This document shows, one piece after another, positions 27,785 to 36,194 of a stretch of DNA of 64,000 nt (position 1 is its first letter; each line of letters opens with the position of its first letter). The translations under genes were made by a program, and so were the position numbers. Under the pieces are notes generated by a model. The model ran no database searches and was not told the DNA's origin. It was given only the letters and a program-made list of their open reading frames with translations. Origin of the DNA: Brasilonema sp. CT11 (GTDB lineage: Bacteria; Cyanobacteriota; Cyanobacteriia; Cyanobacteriales; Nostocaceae); the NCBI RefSeq assembly GCF_017982655.1, contig NZ_JABXYX010000024.1, positions 1 through 64,000 on the forward strand, read 5' to 3'.

Positions 27785-28765
27785 ATGCAAATTTGTCAAG
27801 AACTCTCCCTCCCAAGCATGGGCTGCGGAACTTGGGCATGGGGTAACCGACTGCTTTGGGGATATGACGAAAGCATGGATGCCCAGTTGCAAGCCGTCTT
27901 CAACCTTTGTGTGAGCAACGGTGTAACTTTATTTGATACGGGTGATTCTTACGGAACTGGGAGATTGAATGGGCGAAGCGAGTCACTCCTGGGACGATTT
28001 TCTAGAGAATATCTCGGTTCAGGCAAAGAAAATATTTGCATTGCAACCAAGCTTGCTGCTTATCCTTGGAGATGGACACGCCAATCTATGGTGTCGGCTT
28101 GCAAGTCATCTGCCAAGCGGCTGGGAAAAAATGTGGATTTGGTACAAATGCACTGGTCTACGGCGAATTATGCTCCCTGGCAGGAAAAAGGACTTTTGGA
28201 TGGTCTTGCTGACCTTTATGAGCAAGGACTCGTCAAGGGTGTGGGCTTATCCAACTATGGACCAAAACGGCTCAAACGCGTACATCAAAGATTTGCAGAA
28301 CGAGGAGTACCAATCGCGACTTTGCAAGTTCAATACTCGCTGCTGTCCACGTATCCCGTTACCGAATTGGAAGTTAAAGATGTTTGTGATCAGCTTGGAA
28401 TCAAACTGATTGCCTACAGTCCTCTTGCATTGGGGCTGTTGACAGGAAAATACTCTGAAAAAGGTCCTTTTCCAAAAGGCATTCGAGGTTTGCTGTTTAG
28501 GCAAATGTTACCAGGAATCCGTCCACTTTTGGCAAGCTTACGAGAGGTGGCTCAATCTAGAAACAAAACTATGTCACAGGTAAGCATAAATTGGTGTATT
28601 TGTAAAGGGGCTATTCCTATTCCTGGCGCGAAGAGTATGGAACAGGCAAAAGAGAATATTGGTGCTTTGGGTTGGGAACTAAATTCTGGTGAAATAGCAG
28701 AGTTGGATCAAGCGGCTGCGAGTGCAGACAAAAAAATGGTGCAAAATATTTTTCAAACTCGATAA
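27785..28765 (+). CDS. Aldo/keto reductase
   Basis: An NADPH-dependent (beta/alpha)8 oxidoreductase of 326 residues. The catalytic tetrad is visible: Asp and Tyr in LFDTGDSYGTG (about residues 44-54), Lys in CIATKLAAYPW and His in LVQMHWST. The cofactor-binding C-terminal part has the AIPIPGAKSMEQAKENIGAL segment. The likely role is reduction of an aldehyde or ketone in secondary metabolism or detoxification; the substrate is unknown. It lies just downstream of a methyltransferase gene. Confidence 0.9.
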   Translation: MQICQELSLPSMGCGTWAWGNRLLWGYDESMDAQLQAVFNLCVSNGVTLFDTGDSYGTGRLNGRSESLLGRFSREYLGSGKENICIATKLAAYPWRWTRQSMVSACKSSAKRLGKNVDLVQMHWSTANYAPWQEKGLLDGLADLYEQGLVKGVGLSNYGPKRLKRVHQRFAERGVPIATLQVQYSLLSTYPVTELEVKDVCDQLGIKLIAYSPLALGLLTGKYSEKGPFPKGIRGLLFRQMLPGIRPLLASLREVAQSRNKTMSQVSINWCICKGAIPIPGAKSMEQAKENIGALGWELNSGEIAELDQAAASADKKMVQNIFQTR

Positions 28766-28814
28766 AATGTTGCCAGAAATCTCGCAAGATAGTTTATATG
28801 CTCAACAATCAACA

Positions 28815-28916
28815 GTGAACACTTGGACAAGCTCAGTGCAGCGCAGTGAACACTTGGACAAGCTCAGTGCAGCGCAGTGAACAGTGAAAACTGATAACTG
28901 ATAACTGATAACTGAT
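28815..28916. repeat. Tandem repeats before the DUF4336 gene
   Basis: Two perfect 31-base copies (28815-28845 and 28846-28876), each holding CTTGGACAAGCTCAGTGC, are followed by three and a half copies of CTGATAA (28891-28915). The 31-mer belongs to the same motif family as 38368-38391. The heptamers are STRR-like and reach to the start of the next gene. Confidence 0.75.
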
Positions 28917-30182
28917 TTGAGCATAATAGACGTGGTTCGAGGGCATCAAGTGGCTCAAACTAAGAAGAATGTGCAGGTAACGCAGGAACAACAGACTTAT
29001 CCAACGGACTTTTCATGGTCTTTTTGGTTTGCTTTGCCACTCTACCCCTTTGGCAAACGGCGGACTATTCGCAAAGAAGTTCTCAAAGATACAATTTGGA
29101 CTTTTGACCAGCTTCAGGGCATTTTCTATGTTGTCGTGCCGATTCGCATGACCATTATTAAGTTAAATGAAGGGGGTCTGCTTGTCTATGCACCTGTTGC
29201 ACCGACAACCGAGTGTATTCGCCTTGTGAATGAGTTGGTTACAGAACACGGCGACGTCAAGTATATCATTCTGCCAACTGTCTCTGGTTTAGAACACAAA
29301 GTCTTCGTTGGTCCGTTTGCGAGATGCTTCCCGAATGCACAGGTTTTTGTTGCTCCTAAGCAGTGGAGTTTTCCGCTGAATCTTCCACTTAGTTGGTTAG
29401 GCTTACCCTCCAAACGCACTCAGGTTCTCCCAGAAGACAGCAGCCAAACTCCCTTTGCCGAAGAATTTGACTATGCAATACTGGATTCTATAGAGCTTGG
29501 ACCGGGTCGATTTTCGGAAGTTGCGTTTTTTCATAGGCGATCGCACACCTTACTCGTCACAGATTCAGTGGTTTGTGTACCAGAAGAACCACCGGCGATC
29601 GTCCAATTAGATCCATACCCCTTGCTGTTCCACGCCAAAGACAAAGCATCTGACATAGTTGAAGATCATCCGGCAAATCGCCGTAAGGGATGGCAACGTA
29701 TTTCGTTGTTTGCTTTGTACTTTCGACCAAGTATGGTAGAGATTATGAAATGGGGCGAGGTATTTCGTAACGCCTTTCAAGCACCGGAACGTTCCAATAA
29801 AGCTTATTTCGGGTTGTTTCCCTTCCAATGGAACTCAGATTGGAAGTCCTCATTTGATGCACTGCGAGGGAATGGTCGTTTATTTGTCGCACCAATTTTA
29901 CGAACTCTCATTCTCAACCGCGCACCAAGAGAAACTATCAACTGGGTTGAGAAAGTAGCGAGTTGGGACTTTCAGTCGATTATTCCCTGTCATTTTGACT
30001 CACCAATTCAAGCACAGCCGCATCAGTTTCGACAAGCATTCTCCTTTTTGGAAGAGTCTTCTGGTAAAGGGTTCAGCAGTAGCAGTGATTCTTTACCAGA
30101 GGAGGACTTTAAATTACTCAGGCAACTTGATAAAGGTTTAAATAAGTTTGGTATTATACCACCAGCCAAGGAGTTGAAATAG
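28917..30182 (+). CDS. DUF4336 domain protein (metallo-beta-lactamase-like fold)
   Basis: A 421-residue protein of the DUF4336 family, widespread in cyanobacteria and plants. Landmarks are DFSWSFWFALPLYPFGKRRT and KDTIWTFDQLQGIFYVVVPI, then VKYIILPTVSGLEHKVFVGP. The order of strands resembles the metallo-beta-lactamase fold, but the full HxHxD metal motif is not obvious. Function unknown. The start is uncertain: TTG 28917 lies at the end of a repeat and GTG 28932 is an alternative. The stop TAG is completed by the first base of a MITE (30182-30304); without the insertion the stop would be TAA. Confidence 0.78.
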   Translation: MSIIDVVRGHQVAQTKKNVQVTQEQQTYPTDFSWSFWFALPLYPFGKRRTIRKEVLKDTIWTFDQLQGIFYVVVPIRMTIIKLNEGGLLVYAPVAPTTECIRLVNELVTEHGDVKYIILPTVSGLEHKVFVGPFARCFPNAQVFVAPKQWSFPLNLPLSWLGLPSKRTQVLPEDSSQTPFAEEFDYAILDSIELGPGRFSEVAFFHRRSHTLLVTDSVVCVPEEPPAIVQLDPYPLLFHAKDKASDIVEDHPANRRKGWQRISLFALYFRPSMVEIMKWGEVFRNAFQAPERSNKAYFGLFPFQWNSDWKSSFDALRGNGRLFVAPILRTLILNRAPRETINWVEKVASWDFQSIIPCHFDSPIQAQPHQFRQAFSFLEESSGKGFSSSSDSLPEEDFKLLRQLDKGLNKFGIIPPAKELK

Positions 30183-30304
30183 GGAGTATCCCCATTTTGC
30201 AAAAAAGACAGTAGTGGGAGCATCTTGCTCCCTACTTTAATTGAAAGCGGGCTGTCCGGCCCGCACTACAAAATCAAATAAATTGACACATTTGGGATGC
30301 TCTA
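30182..30304. mobile_element. MITE-like element, family 2, with 8-bp target duplication
   Basis: The 123-base element starts GGGAGTATCCCC and ends with an imperfect complement (TTTGGGATGCTC). It is flanked by direct repeats TTGAAATA at 30174-30181 and 30305-30312, an 8-bp target duplication. Inside lie two hairpins (GGGAGCATCTTGCTCCC and GCGGGCTGTCCGGCCCGC). A second copy sits at 36021-36144. It has no coding capacity, so it must be mobilised by a transposase elsewhere. The hairpins could end transcription of the DUF4336 gene. Confidence 0.8.
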
Positions 30305-30330
30305 TTGAAATAATTTATATGTATGTTTTT

Positions 30331-30517
30331 TAACTCAGATCTTGCACCAGTCGCATTACCCGCCTGGGGTTTAAACCCCAGGCTAACAGCTAAAGTCTTC
30401 GCGCATAAGACTGAGTAAGAATTTCAGTCCATTTCAATGGACTTGGGCTATGAGCCTTGAACTTAAGTTCAAGGCGGACTGTGGGGCGAACTTGAGAATG
30501 GTGCAAGATCTGAGTTA
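30331..30517. mobile_element. MITE-like element, family 1
   Basis: Perfect 18-bp ends (TAACTCAGATCTTGCACC and its complement at 30500-30517) bound 187 bases. Both outer ends are TA, as expected after IS630/Tc1-type insertion. The inside carries three palindromes: CCTGGGGTTTAAACCCCAGG, GTCCATTTCAATGGAC and GCCTTGAACTTAAGTTCAAG. The last two recur in the copy at 30943-31118. It lies directly beside the family 2 element. Confidence 0.78.
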
Positions 30518-30525
30518 AGAAATAA

Positions 30526-30837
30526 CTATGAGTCATCTTCTTTTTGAAACAATTCTAACAAACCAATTGTGCCGACAAAAAAAGTATAAATGCCATATTG
30601 TAGTGGCGTCTTTTTTCTGGAAGGTGCAAAAAAAGCTGCGACAACTCCTTCAAGGAAATGGATTGTGACTGCAAAACGTTCAATCCAAAAAACTGGATTC
30701 AGGCTGCTTGGTACTTTCGTGTTAGTTAGGACTGCATAAATATTCCATAATTCCAATCCAATTGCACTTGTTATGAGGACTGTAGATAGAACTTTTACAA
30801 AGGTAAAAATATTGTTGTTTTGATAGTTTAATTTCAT
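30526..30837 (-). CDS. Small membrane protein, unknown function
   Basis: The 103-residue protein has three likely membrane segments (about 13-33, 50-66 and 78-94). The sequence includes ELWNIYAVLTNTKVPSSLNP and ERFAVTIHFLEGVVAAFFAP. It looks like a conserved cyanobacterial integral membrane protein with no known function. It stands alone between two family 1 MITE-like elements, whose ends lie 8 bases from its stop and about 105 bases from its start. Confidence 0.65.
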   Translation of the reverse strand: MKLNYQNNNIFTFVKVLSTVLITSAIGLELWNIYAVLTNTKVPSSLNPVFWIERFAVTIHFLEGVVAAFFAPSRKKTPLQYGIYTFFVGTIGLLELFQKEDDS

Positions 30838-30942
30838 GGTACTTTATAGGATTTTGGTGTAAATTACTCTTAATACTCGCTGAAGTTATGAGCGGGTTAA
30901 TGCCTATTATCTAATATGTGGTTCAATTAACTGAAAAAACTG

Positions 30943-31118
30943 TAACTCAGATCTTGCACCTTCCCCTAAGTACGCCTTGAACTTCAGTTCAAGGCTCATA
31001 ATCAAAGTCCGTTAAAACGGACTGGAATGTATATTGAGTAAGCTAAAGCTTACTTGAAGCTCTGAGCCAAGAAATTTATTTATTGGCGGACGGAAAAGCT
31101 GGTGCAAGATCTTAGTTA
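30943..31118. mobile_element. MITE-like element, family 1, second copy
   Basis: The 176-base element has ends TAACTCAGATCTTGCACC (30943-30960) and GGTGCAAGATCTTAGTTA (31101-31118), one mismatch as inverted repeats. Inside are GCCTTGAACTTCAGTTCAAG and GTCCGTTAAAACGGAC hairpins, related to those in the first copy but with compensating changes. It ends 14 bases before the next methyltransferase gene, inside what should be its leader or promoter. Confidence 0.75.
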
Positions 31119-31132
31119 AGCGATGAAAACAG

Positions 31133-31933
31133 ATGACTGTGTCAACAAGTCAGAACCCAATAGGGCAGCTTTTGTTAAAATCGATCCTTCGCCTCCTGAT
31201 TGGAGAGAACAAACTGCAGTTTTATGAAACAATAGATTGGCAACACCAGAGCGATCGCTTCCGACAACCAAACTTAATTTATCCACATTATTACAGCAGT
31301 CAGAATTTTCACGGTATAGAAGGCGGGTACCTTAATTCTGTAGCAGCGATAACATATGATCCAGTCACAGCATTTGCTTCGCCACCAAATGAAGCGTGGA
31401 TTCGTCAGCAGTTAATTGCTGTTATTAAGAATCAGCCAAGGAAAATTCTTGATCTAGGTTGCGGCACAGGTTCGGCTACATTGATGTTAAAGCAAGCTTT
31501 TGCGCAAGCGAACGTTATTGGATTGGATTTGTCTCCTTATATGCTAGTCGTGGCGGACTACAAAGCGCAGCAAGCGGGGTTAAATATAGAATGGCTGCAT
31601 GGACTAGCGGAAGCCACAGGTTTTGAAGAAGCTTCTTTTGATTTGGTGACAGCTTCCTTTTTATTACACGAAACACCACCCAAAATTTCTCAGTTAATTT
31701 TGCAAGAATGTTTCCGCCTCCTGAAACCAGGAGGACAATTGATTATTTTGGATGGGAATCAAAAAAGGCTGCGTCATGCGAAATGGTTGATAAAAATCTT
31801 CAAAGAACCTTACTCGACAGTTTATGCTGCAGAGAGTGTAGACGATTGGATGAAGGCGGCTGGATTGGAAGAAGTGCAAACAGAATATGTTGGTTGGATC
31901 AATCAAGTTACGAGCGGTATTAAAATTAATTAA
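31133..31933 (+). CDS. Class I SAM-dependent methyltransferase
   Basis: This 266-residue enzyme has motif I ILDLGCGTGSATLML (about residues 102-116), then GLDLSPYMLVVADYKAQQAG, and FRLLKPGGQLIILDGNQ. It is a paralogue of the protein at 6959-7873: both share the LDLS-Y-L-VA-Y pattern, the ATGFEEASFDL/STGLPDGSFDL loop and an N-terminal YPHYY/YPEYY motif. Substrate unknown. The start ATG lies 14 bases past a MITE. The next gene overlaps its stop by one base (TAATG), so the two are translationally coupled. Confidence 0.84.
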   Translation: MTVSTSQNPIGQLLLKSILRLLIGENKLQFYETIDWQHQSDRFRQPNLIYPHYYSSQNFHGIEGGYLNSVAAITYDPVTAFASPPNEAWIRQQLIAVIKNQPRKILDLGCGTGSATLMLKQAFAQANVIGLDLSPYMLVVADYKAQQAGLNIEWLHGLAEATGFEEASFDLVTASFLLHETPPKISQLILQECFRLLKPGGQLIILDGNQKRLRHAKWLIKIFKEPYSTVYAAESVDDWMKAAGLEEVQTEYVGWINQVTSGIKIN

Positions 31934-32637
31934 TGCCAATCACAGCTAGACTCCTTTTTATGTTTGAACAACAACCAGAACATGTACGACTTCATATTAA
32001 AGAGTTAGCCACACAAGCCTCAGAAAAATCAGAGCCATCCGCATGGTTTGATGTCTTATATGTCGAAGCTAAAGGTGATGCGGCGCAAATTCCTTGGGCA
32101 AAGTTAGCCCCCCACCCCTATCTGCAAGACTGGTTGACTACTCATGCACCATCTGGTGAAGGGCTAAAGGCGCTGGTAATTGGCTGTGGCTTGGGAGATG
32201 ATGCAGAAGCTTTAGCAAAGCGAGGGTTTGAGGTAACTGCCTTTGATATTTCCCCCACAGCTATTGCCTGGTGTCAGCAGCGATTTCCCGATTCGACTGT
32301 GAATTATGTAGTTGCAGATTTGTTGGCAATTCCCTCACAATGGCATCTTGCCTTTGACTTGGTTTTTGAATGTCGCAATATCCAAGCTTTGCCCTTGAGT
32401 GTGCGCTCAAAGGTTATCTCCTCAGTCGCCTCTGTTGTTGCGATCGATGGAACGCTGTTAGTGATTACTCGTTTTCGGGAGACAGAAGCCGAACCCTCTG
32501 GTCCCCCTTGGGCATTGTCAAACTCCGAACTGGCACAGTTTGAAAATTTGGGATTAGACCAACTAGAGCGTCTTCTGTTTTTAGTGTCCGAGCAGATTGA
32601 CGTTAAACAGCTGCGGATTGAATATCATCGCAAGTGA
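31933..32637 (+). CDS. TPMT-like SAM-dependent methyltransferase
   Basis: A 234-residue methyltransferase of the thiopurine S-methyltransferase-like type. Motif I is ALVIGCGLGDDAEALAKRG (about residues 77-95), followed by VTAFDISPTAIAWCQQRFP and the acidic YVVADLLAIP. The early WFDVLYVEAKGDAAQIPWAK segment is typical of cyanobacterial members. TPMT-like enzymes act on thiols, halides or selenium compounds; the substrate here is open. The start overlaps the upstream methyltransferase stop by one base. An ATG at 31960 is a second possible start. Confidence 0.84.
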   Translation: MPITARLLFMFEQQPEHVRLHIKELATQASEKSEPSAWFDVLYVEAKGDAAQIPWAKLAPHPYLQDWLTTHAPSGEGLKALVIGCGLGDDAEALAKRGFEVTAFDISPTAIAWCQQRFPDSTVNYVVADLLAIPSQWHLAFDLVFECRNIQALPLSVRSKVISSVASVVAIDGTLLVITRFRETEAEPSGPPWALSNSELAQFENLGLDQLERLLFLVSEQIDVKQLRIEYHRK

Positions 32638-32861
32638 ATAATCTAAGACGCTTACAGGGTAAGACTTTTACCAAAAATCCTGATTTCAGGCATTCTGGAA
32701 CGAATAAGCTCAAGCGATCGCCTTTGTTATCTCACAACTGGTGTTCCAACAAACAAGTTTCGAGTCATCATGTGGAATGATCAAGCGATCAAGCGATCAG
32801 CGATCGCCTTCTTATACTTCAATACGGTTCAGTTAGGGCTGAATGATGGGAATTTCCAGTG

Positions 32862-32891
32862 TGTAGAGACGTTGCATGCAACGTCTCTACA
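32862..32891. repeat. 30-bp perfect palindrome
   Basis: TGTAGAGACGTTGCA followed by its exact complement. This palindrome is a familiar cyanobacterial intergenic repeat. It lies about 110 bases before the LRR-Roc-COR-TIR gene. The same gap (32638-33002) holds clustered GCGATCGC-like sites (32713-32812) and no gene. Confidence 0.7.
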
Positions 32892-33002
32892 AAGGTTAAC
32901 TTTTCCACGCTTCAACCTCTACACTTGACTTGTAGATGCAGCACTTATCAGTAGAATTTGGGCTACCTTTAATATATTGAATAATAGCTCAGTAGATTGC
33001 TG

Positions 33003-35981
33003 ATGACTCAGGAAGAATTGCTGCGGGTAATTGATGTGGCTGCGAGTAAGGGAGCGACAGAACTCGACCTCTCTGGCAATGAGTTGACAGTTTTACCGCC
33101 ATCTATTGGCAAGTTGACTCAACTCAAAAAACTGATTCTCGGCAAATATGAGTTGAATGACGCTGGCAAGATTGTTGGTACTATCGCGAATAACCTGAGT
33201 GCTTTACCTGCAGAAATTGGACAGCTTGATCATCTTGAAGAACTTCAGGTTGTTGATAATCGCTTAAGCTGTTTGCCAGCGGAAATTGGACAACTCACCA
33301 ACCTGCAATCGCTCGACCTGTGCTTCAATCGACTGAGCGCACTGCCAGCGGAAATTGTCCAACTCACCAAAGTGCAATCGCTCAACCTCAGCAACAATCA
33401 ACTCAGCGCACTGCCAGCGGAAATTGGACAACTCACCAAAGTGCAAACGCTCAACCTCAGCAGCAATCAACTCAGCGCACTGCCAGCGGAAATTGGACAA
33501 CTCACCAACCTGCAATCGCTCCACCTCAGCTACAATCAACTGAGCGCACTGCCAGCGGAAATTGGACAACTCACCAACCTGCAATCGCTCCACCTCAGGA
33601 TCAATCAACTGAGCGCACTGCCAGCGGAAATTGTCCAACTCACCAACCTGCAATCGCTCCACCTCAGCTACAATCAACTGAGCGCACTGCCAGCGGAAAT
33701 TGGACAACTCACCAACCTGCAAACGCTCGACCTCTGGGGCAATCAACTGAACAGCTTGCCAAAGGAAATTGGACGACTCACTAAAATCACAGACCTTAGG
33801 CTTGATGACAATCCCCTAACGTCACTTCCACCAGAAATCCGAACAAAAGAATCTAGAGCAATTCTGGAGTTTTACAGGCAACAGCTAGAACAAGAAACTG
33901 ATTACCTTTATGAAGCCAAATTACTCATTGTGGGAGAAGGTGGAGCAGGCAAAACTACACTAGCAAAAAAAATTCAAGACCAAAATTATCAGCTACAGCA
34001 GGATGAAATCTCTACCGAAGGTATTGATGTTATTCAATGGAAATTTCCATTCTCAACTGACAGAGAGTTTCAGGTTAACATATGGGATTTTGGCGGTCAG
34101 GAAATTTATCATACTACTCACCAATTTTTCCTGACCAAACGCTCCCTTTATGTTGTGGTCGCAGATACTCGTAAAGAAGATACAGATTTTTACTACTGGC
34201 TAAAAGTGGTAGAATTACAGAGCGATAATAGTCCTTTGTTAATTATCAAAAACGAAAAGCAGGAGCGTAAACGAGAAATAAACGAACGGGAGTTACGGCA
34301 TCAGTTCACTAATTTTAAAGAAACACTCACTACAAATCTTGCTACTAATCGTGGTCTTCCAGAAATTCTTAAGAATATTAAGTCTTACATTCAAAACCTA
34401 CCCCATGTAGGAACAGAACTCCCCAAAACCTGGGTTAAAGTCCGGGAAGCTTTAGAACACGATTCCCGCGAATATATTAGCTTGGAAGAATATCTCACTA
34501 TTTGTCAGAAATATGGGTTTACTACAAATAAGGACAAATTCCAACTCAGCGGCTATCTGCATGATTTAGGCGTATGTCTTCACTTCCAAGACGATGACTT
34601 GCTACGAAAAACCGTGATTCTCAAGCCTACTTGGGGTACAGATGCCGTTTACAAAGTTTTGGATAATTCACAAGTGATTGAAAACTTGGGTCAATTTGAC
34701 CGCAATGATTTAGCAAAAATTTGGCATGACAACAAATATACCGATATGCGGTCAGAACTGTTGCAGCTAATGATAAAATTTAAACTCTGCTATAAAATTC
34801 CCAATCGTCCTGACAATCTTCCTGACACCTATATTGCACCTCAACTGCTTTGTGCTAACCAACCCGACTACACTTGGGACGAAACCAACAACCTAATTTT
34901 GCGCTACGAGTATGATTTCATGCCCAAAGGTATCCTCACCCGCTTCATTGTTGAGACACACTTTTGGATTGAACAGCAAAAACTTGTTTGGAAAAACGGC
35001 GTTGTTCTCAGTAAAGATCAAACCCGCGCCGAAGTTATTGAAAACTACAATCAAAGGGAAATTAAAATTCGTGTCGCCGGAAACCGCAAGAAAGAACTAC
35101 TAGCAGTTGTCACCCACGAACTCGAAAAAATCCATCAGTCTTTCGAGCGTTTGAAGTACGAGACTTTTGTTCCCTGCAATTGCTCTAGCTGTCAAGGAAG
35201 TCAAACGCCTTATGCTTATCCTCTGGACGCACTGCACAAGCGCTTAAAAGCTGGTCGAAAACAAATTGAGTGCGAGAAAAGCTTTCAAATGGTAGATGTC
35301 CGAAAGTTGATTGATGATGCTTCATTCGATGCAGATAGGGAACTCAAGCCTCAAGCATCACCGTTGCAACCAGAACTGGATCGACAGAAAGAGAAATCAT
35401 TGGCATCTCCATTAGAATACGAAAAAGAAATTTTTATTTCCTACACCTGGCGGGATAAGGACAGCATGCCGTATGTCGAACAACTAGAGAAGACATTTAA
35501 AGAAAAAGGCATCAAAATTATTCGTGATACAAATGCCGTTGGTGACTACAAAGCAAGATTTAAAGAATTCATGCAGCGAATTGGTCGGGGAAAATGGATC
35601 ATTGCCGTTATTAGTGACCAGTATTTGAAGTCAGAAAATTGTATGTTTGAATTAGTTCAAATTGCAAAGAATGGAGATTTTTATAAGCGAATATTTCCCA
35701 TTATTCTATCAGATGCAAAAATAAATAAGCCGCTTGAAAGACTTAAATATGTTGAGTATTGGGAAAAGGAAACTAAAGATTTAGATGAAGGAATGAAAAG
35801 GGTTTCTGGAGCTAATTTACAAGGATTTCGAGAAGAGCTTGACTCATACACTGAAATTCGTCAATACCTACCGCGACTTGCTAACACTCTCAAAGACATG
35901 AATACTCTCACTCCAGAAATTCACAGTCAATCAGAATTTGAGGCATTGCTCAAAGCGATTGAAGAACGTTTAGATGAGTGA
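33003..35981 (+). CDS. LRR - Roc - COR - TIR multidomain protein
   Basis: The 992-residue protein combines four modules. Residues about 15-290 are leucine-rich repeats of 23 residues (LPAEIGQLTNLQSLHLSYNQ). Residues about 305-470 are a Roc GTPase with P-loop VGEGGAGKTTLAKK and switch NIWDFGGQEIYHTTH. A COR dimerisation region follows (about 480-790), with a CNCSSC cysteine pair near 725. The end is a TIR domain (about 806-940) starting KEIFISYTWRDKD, with a likely catalytic glutamate in SENCMFELVQ. TIR domains of bacterial immune proteins cleave NAD. The architecture suggests GTP-controlled sensing through LRRs and TIR output, as in STAND-like defence; this is inference. ATG 33003 was preferred over TTG 32997. 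Confidence 0.9.
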   Translation: MTQEELLRVIDVAASKGATELDLSGNELTVLPPSIGKLTQLKKLILGKYELNDAGKIVGTIANNLSALPAEIGQLDHLEELQVVDNRLSCLPAEIGQLTNLQSLDLCFNRLSALPAEIVQLTKVQSLNLSNNQLSALPAEIGQLTKVQTLNLSSNQLSALPAEIGQLTNLQSLHLSYNQLSALPAEIGQLTNLQSLHLRINQLSALPAEIVQLTNLQSLHLSYNQLSALPAEIGQLTNLQTLDLWGNQLNSLPKEIGRLTKITDLRLDDNPLTSLPPEIRTKESRAILEFYRQQLEQETDYLYEAKLLIVGEGGAGKTTLAKKIQDQNYQLQQDEISTEGIDVIQWKFPFSTDREFQVNIWDFGGQEIYHTTHQFFLTKRSLYVVVADTRKEDTDFYYWLKVVELQSDNSPLLIIKNEKQERKREINERELRHQFTNFKETLTTNLATNRGLPEILKNIKSYIQNLPHVGTELPKTWVKVREALEHDSREYISLEEYLTICQKYGFTTNKDKFQLSGYLHDLGVCLHFQDDDLLRKTVILKPTWGTDAVYKVLDNSQVIENLGQFDRNDLAKIWHDNKYTDMRSELLQLMIKFKLCYKIPNRPDNLPDTYIAPQLLCANQPDYTWDETNNLILRYEYDFMPKGILTRFIVETHFWIEQQKLVWKNGVVLSKDQTRAEVIENYNQREIKIRVAGNRKKELLAVVTHELEKIHQSFERLKYETFVPCNCSSCQGSQTPYAYPLDALHKRLKAGRKQIECEKSFQMVDVRKLIDDASFDADRELKPQASPLQPELDRQKEKSLASPLEYEKEIFISYTWRDKDSMPYVEQLEKTFKEKGIKIIRDTNAVGDYKARFKEFMQRIGRGKWIIAVISDQYLKSENCMFELVQIAKNGDFYKRIFPIILSDAKINKPLERLKYVEYWEKETKDLDEGMKRVSGANLQGFREELDSYTEIRQYLPRLANTLKDMNTLTPEIHSQSEFEALLKAIEERLDE
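33278..33770. repeat. 69-bp coding tandem repeats (LRR array)
   Basis: About seven consecutive 69-base units encode the LRRs and are nearly identical in DNA, with long runs such as CTGCCAGCGGAAATTG repeated in each. Synonymous sites are also conserved, so the array is recently expanded or homogenised. All six frames stay open here, which creates spurious reading frames on both strands. Confidence 0.85.
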
Positions 35982-36020
35982 GAAAGAGATTGTTTTGTAT
36001 AGAAAGTTAGCTATGAATTT

Positions 36021-36144
36021 GGGAGCACCCCAATGCATGCAAAGAAAACGGTAGTGGGAGCATCTTGCTCCCTATTTTATTACCAAAGCGGGCAAGATGC
36101 CCGCACTACAAAATAAAATGAATTTACACATTTGGGATGCCCCC
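36021..36144. mobile_element. MITE-like element, family 2, second copy
   Basis: The 124-base element starts GGGAGCACCCCAA and ends TTTGGGATGCCCC, imperfect inverted repeats. It is flanked by direct 8-bp repeats ATGAATTT (36013-36020 and 36145-36152). The inside shares GTAGTGGGAGCATCTTGCTC and the GCGGGC...GCCCGC hairpin with the copy at 30182-30304. Confidence 0.8.
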
Positions 36145-36194
36145 ATGAATTTCTTATTTTTTTTAAAATAAAAAACTTGCGATCGCCCCTTAAT

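Noticed and set aside
33278-33770. CRISPR-like array of regular repeats
   Set aside because: The repeats are contiguous 69-base coding units without unique spacers and lie inside an LRR gene.
33264-33784. Long open frames on the minus strand and in a second + frame within the LRR region
   Set aside because: They arise because the 69-base repeat has no stops in these frames; their products are simple repeats (QVGELSNFRWQCAQ) and the LRR frame is clearly the coding one.
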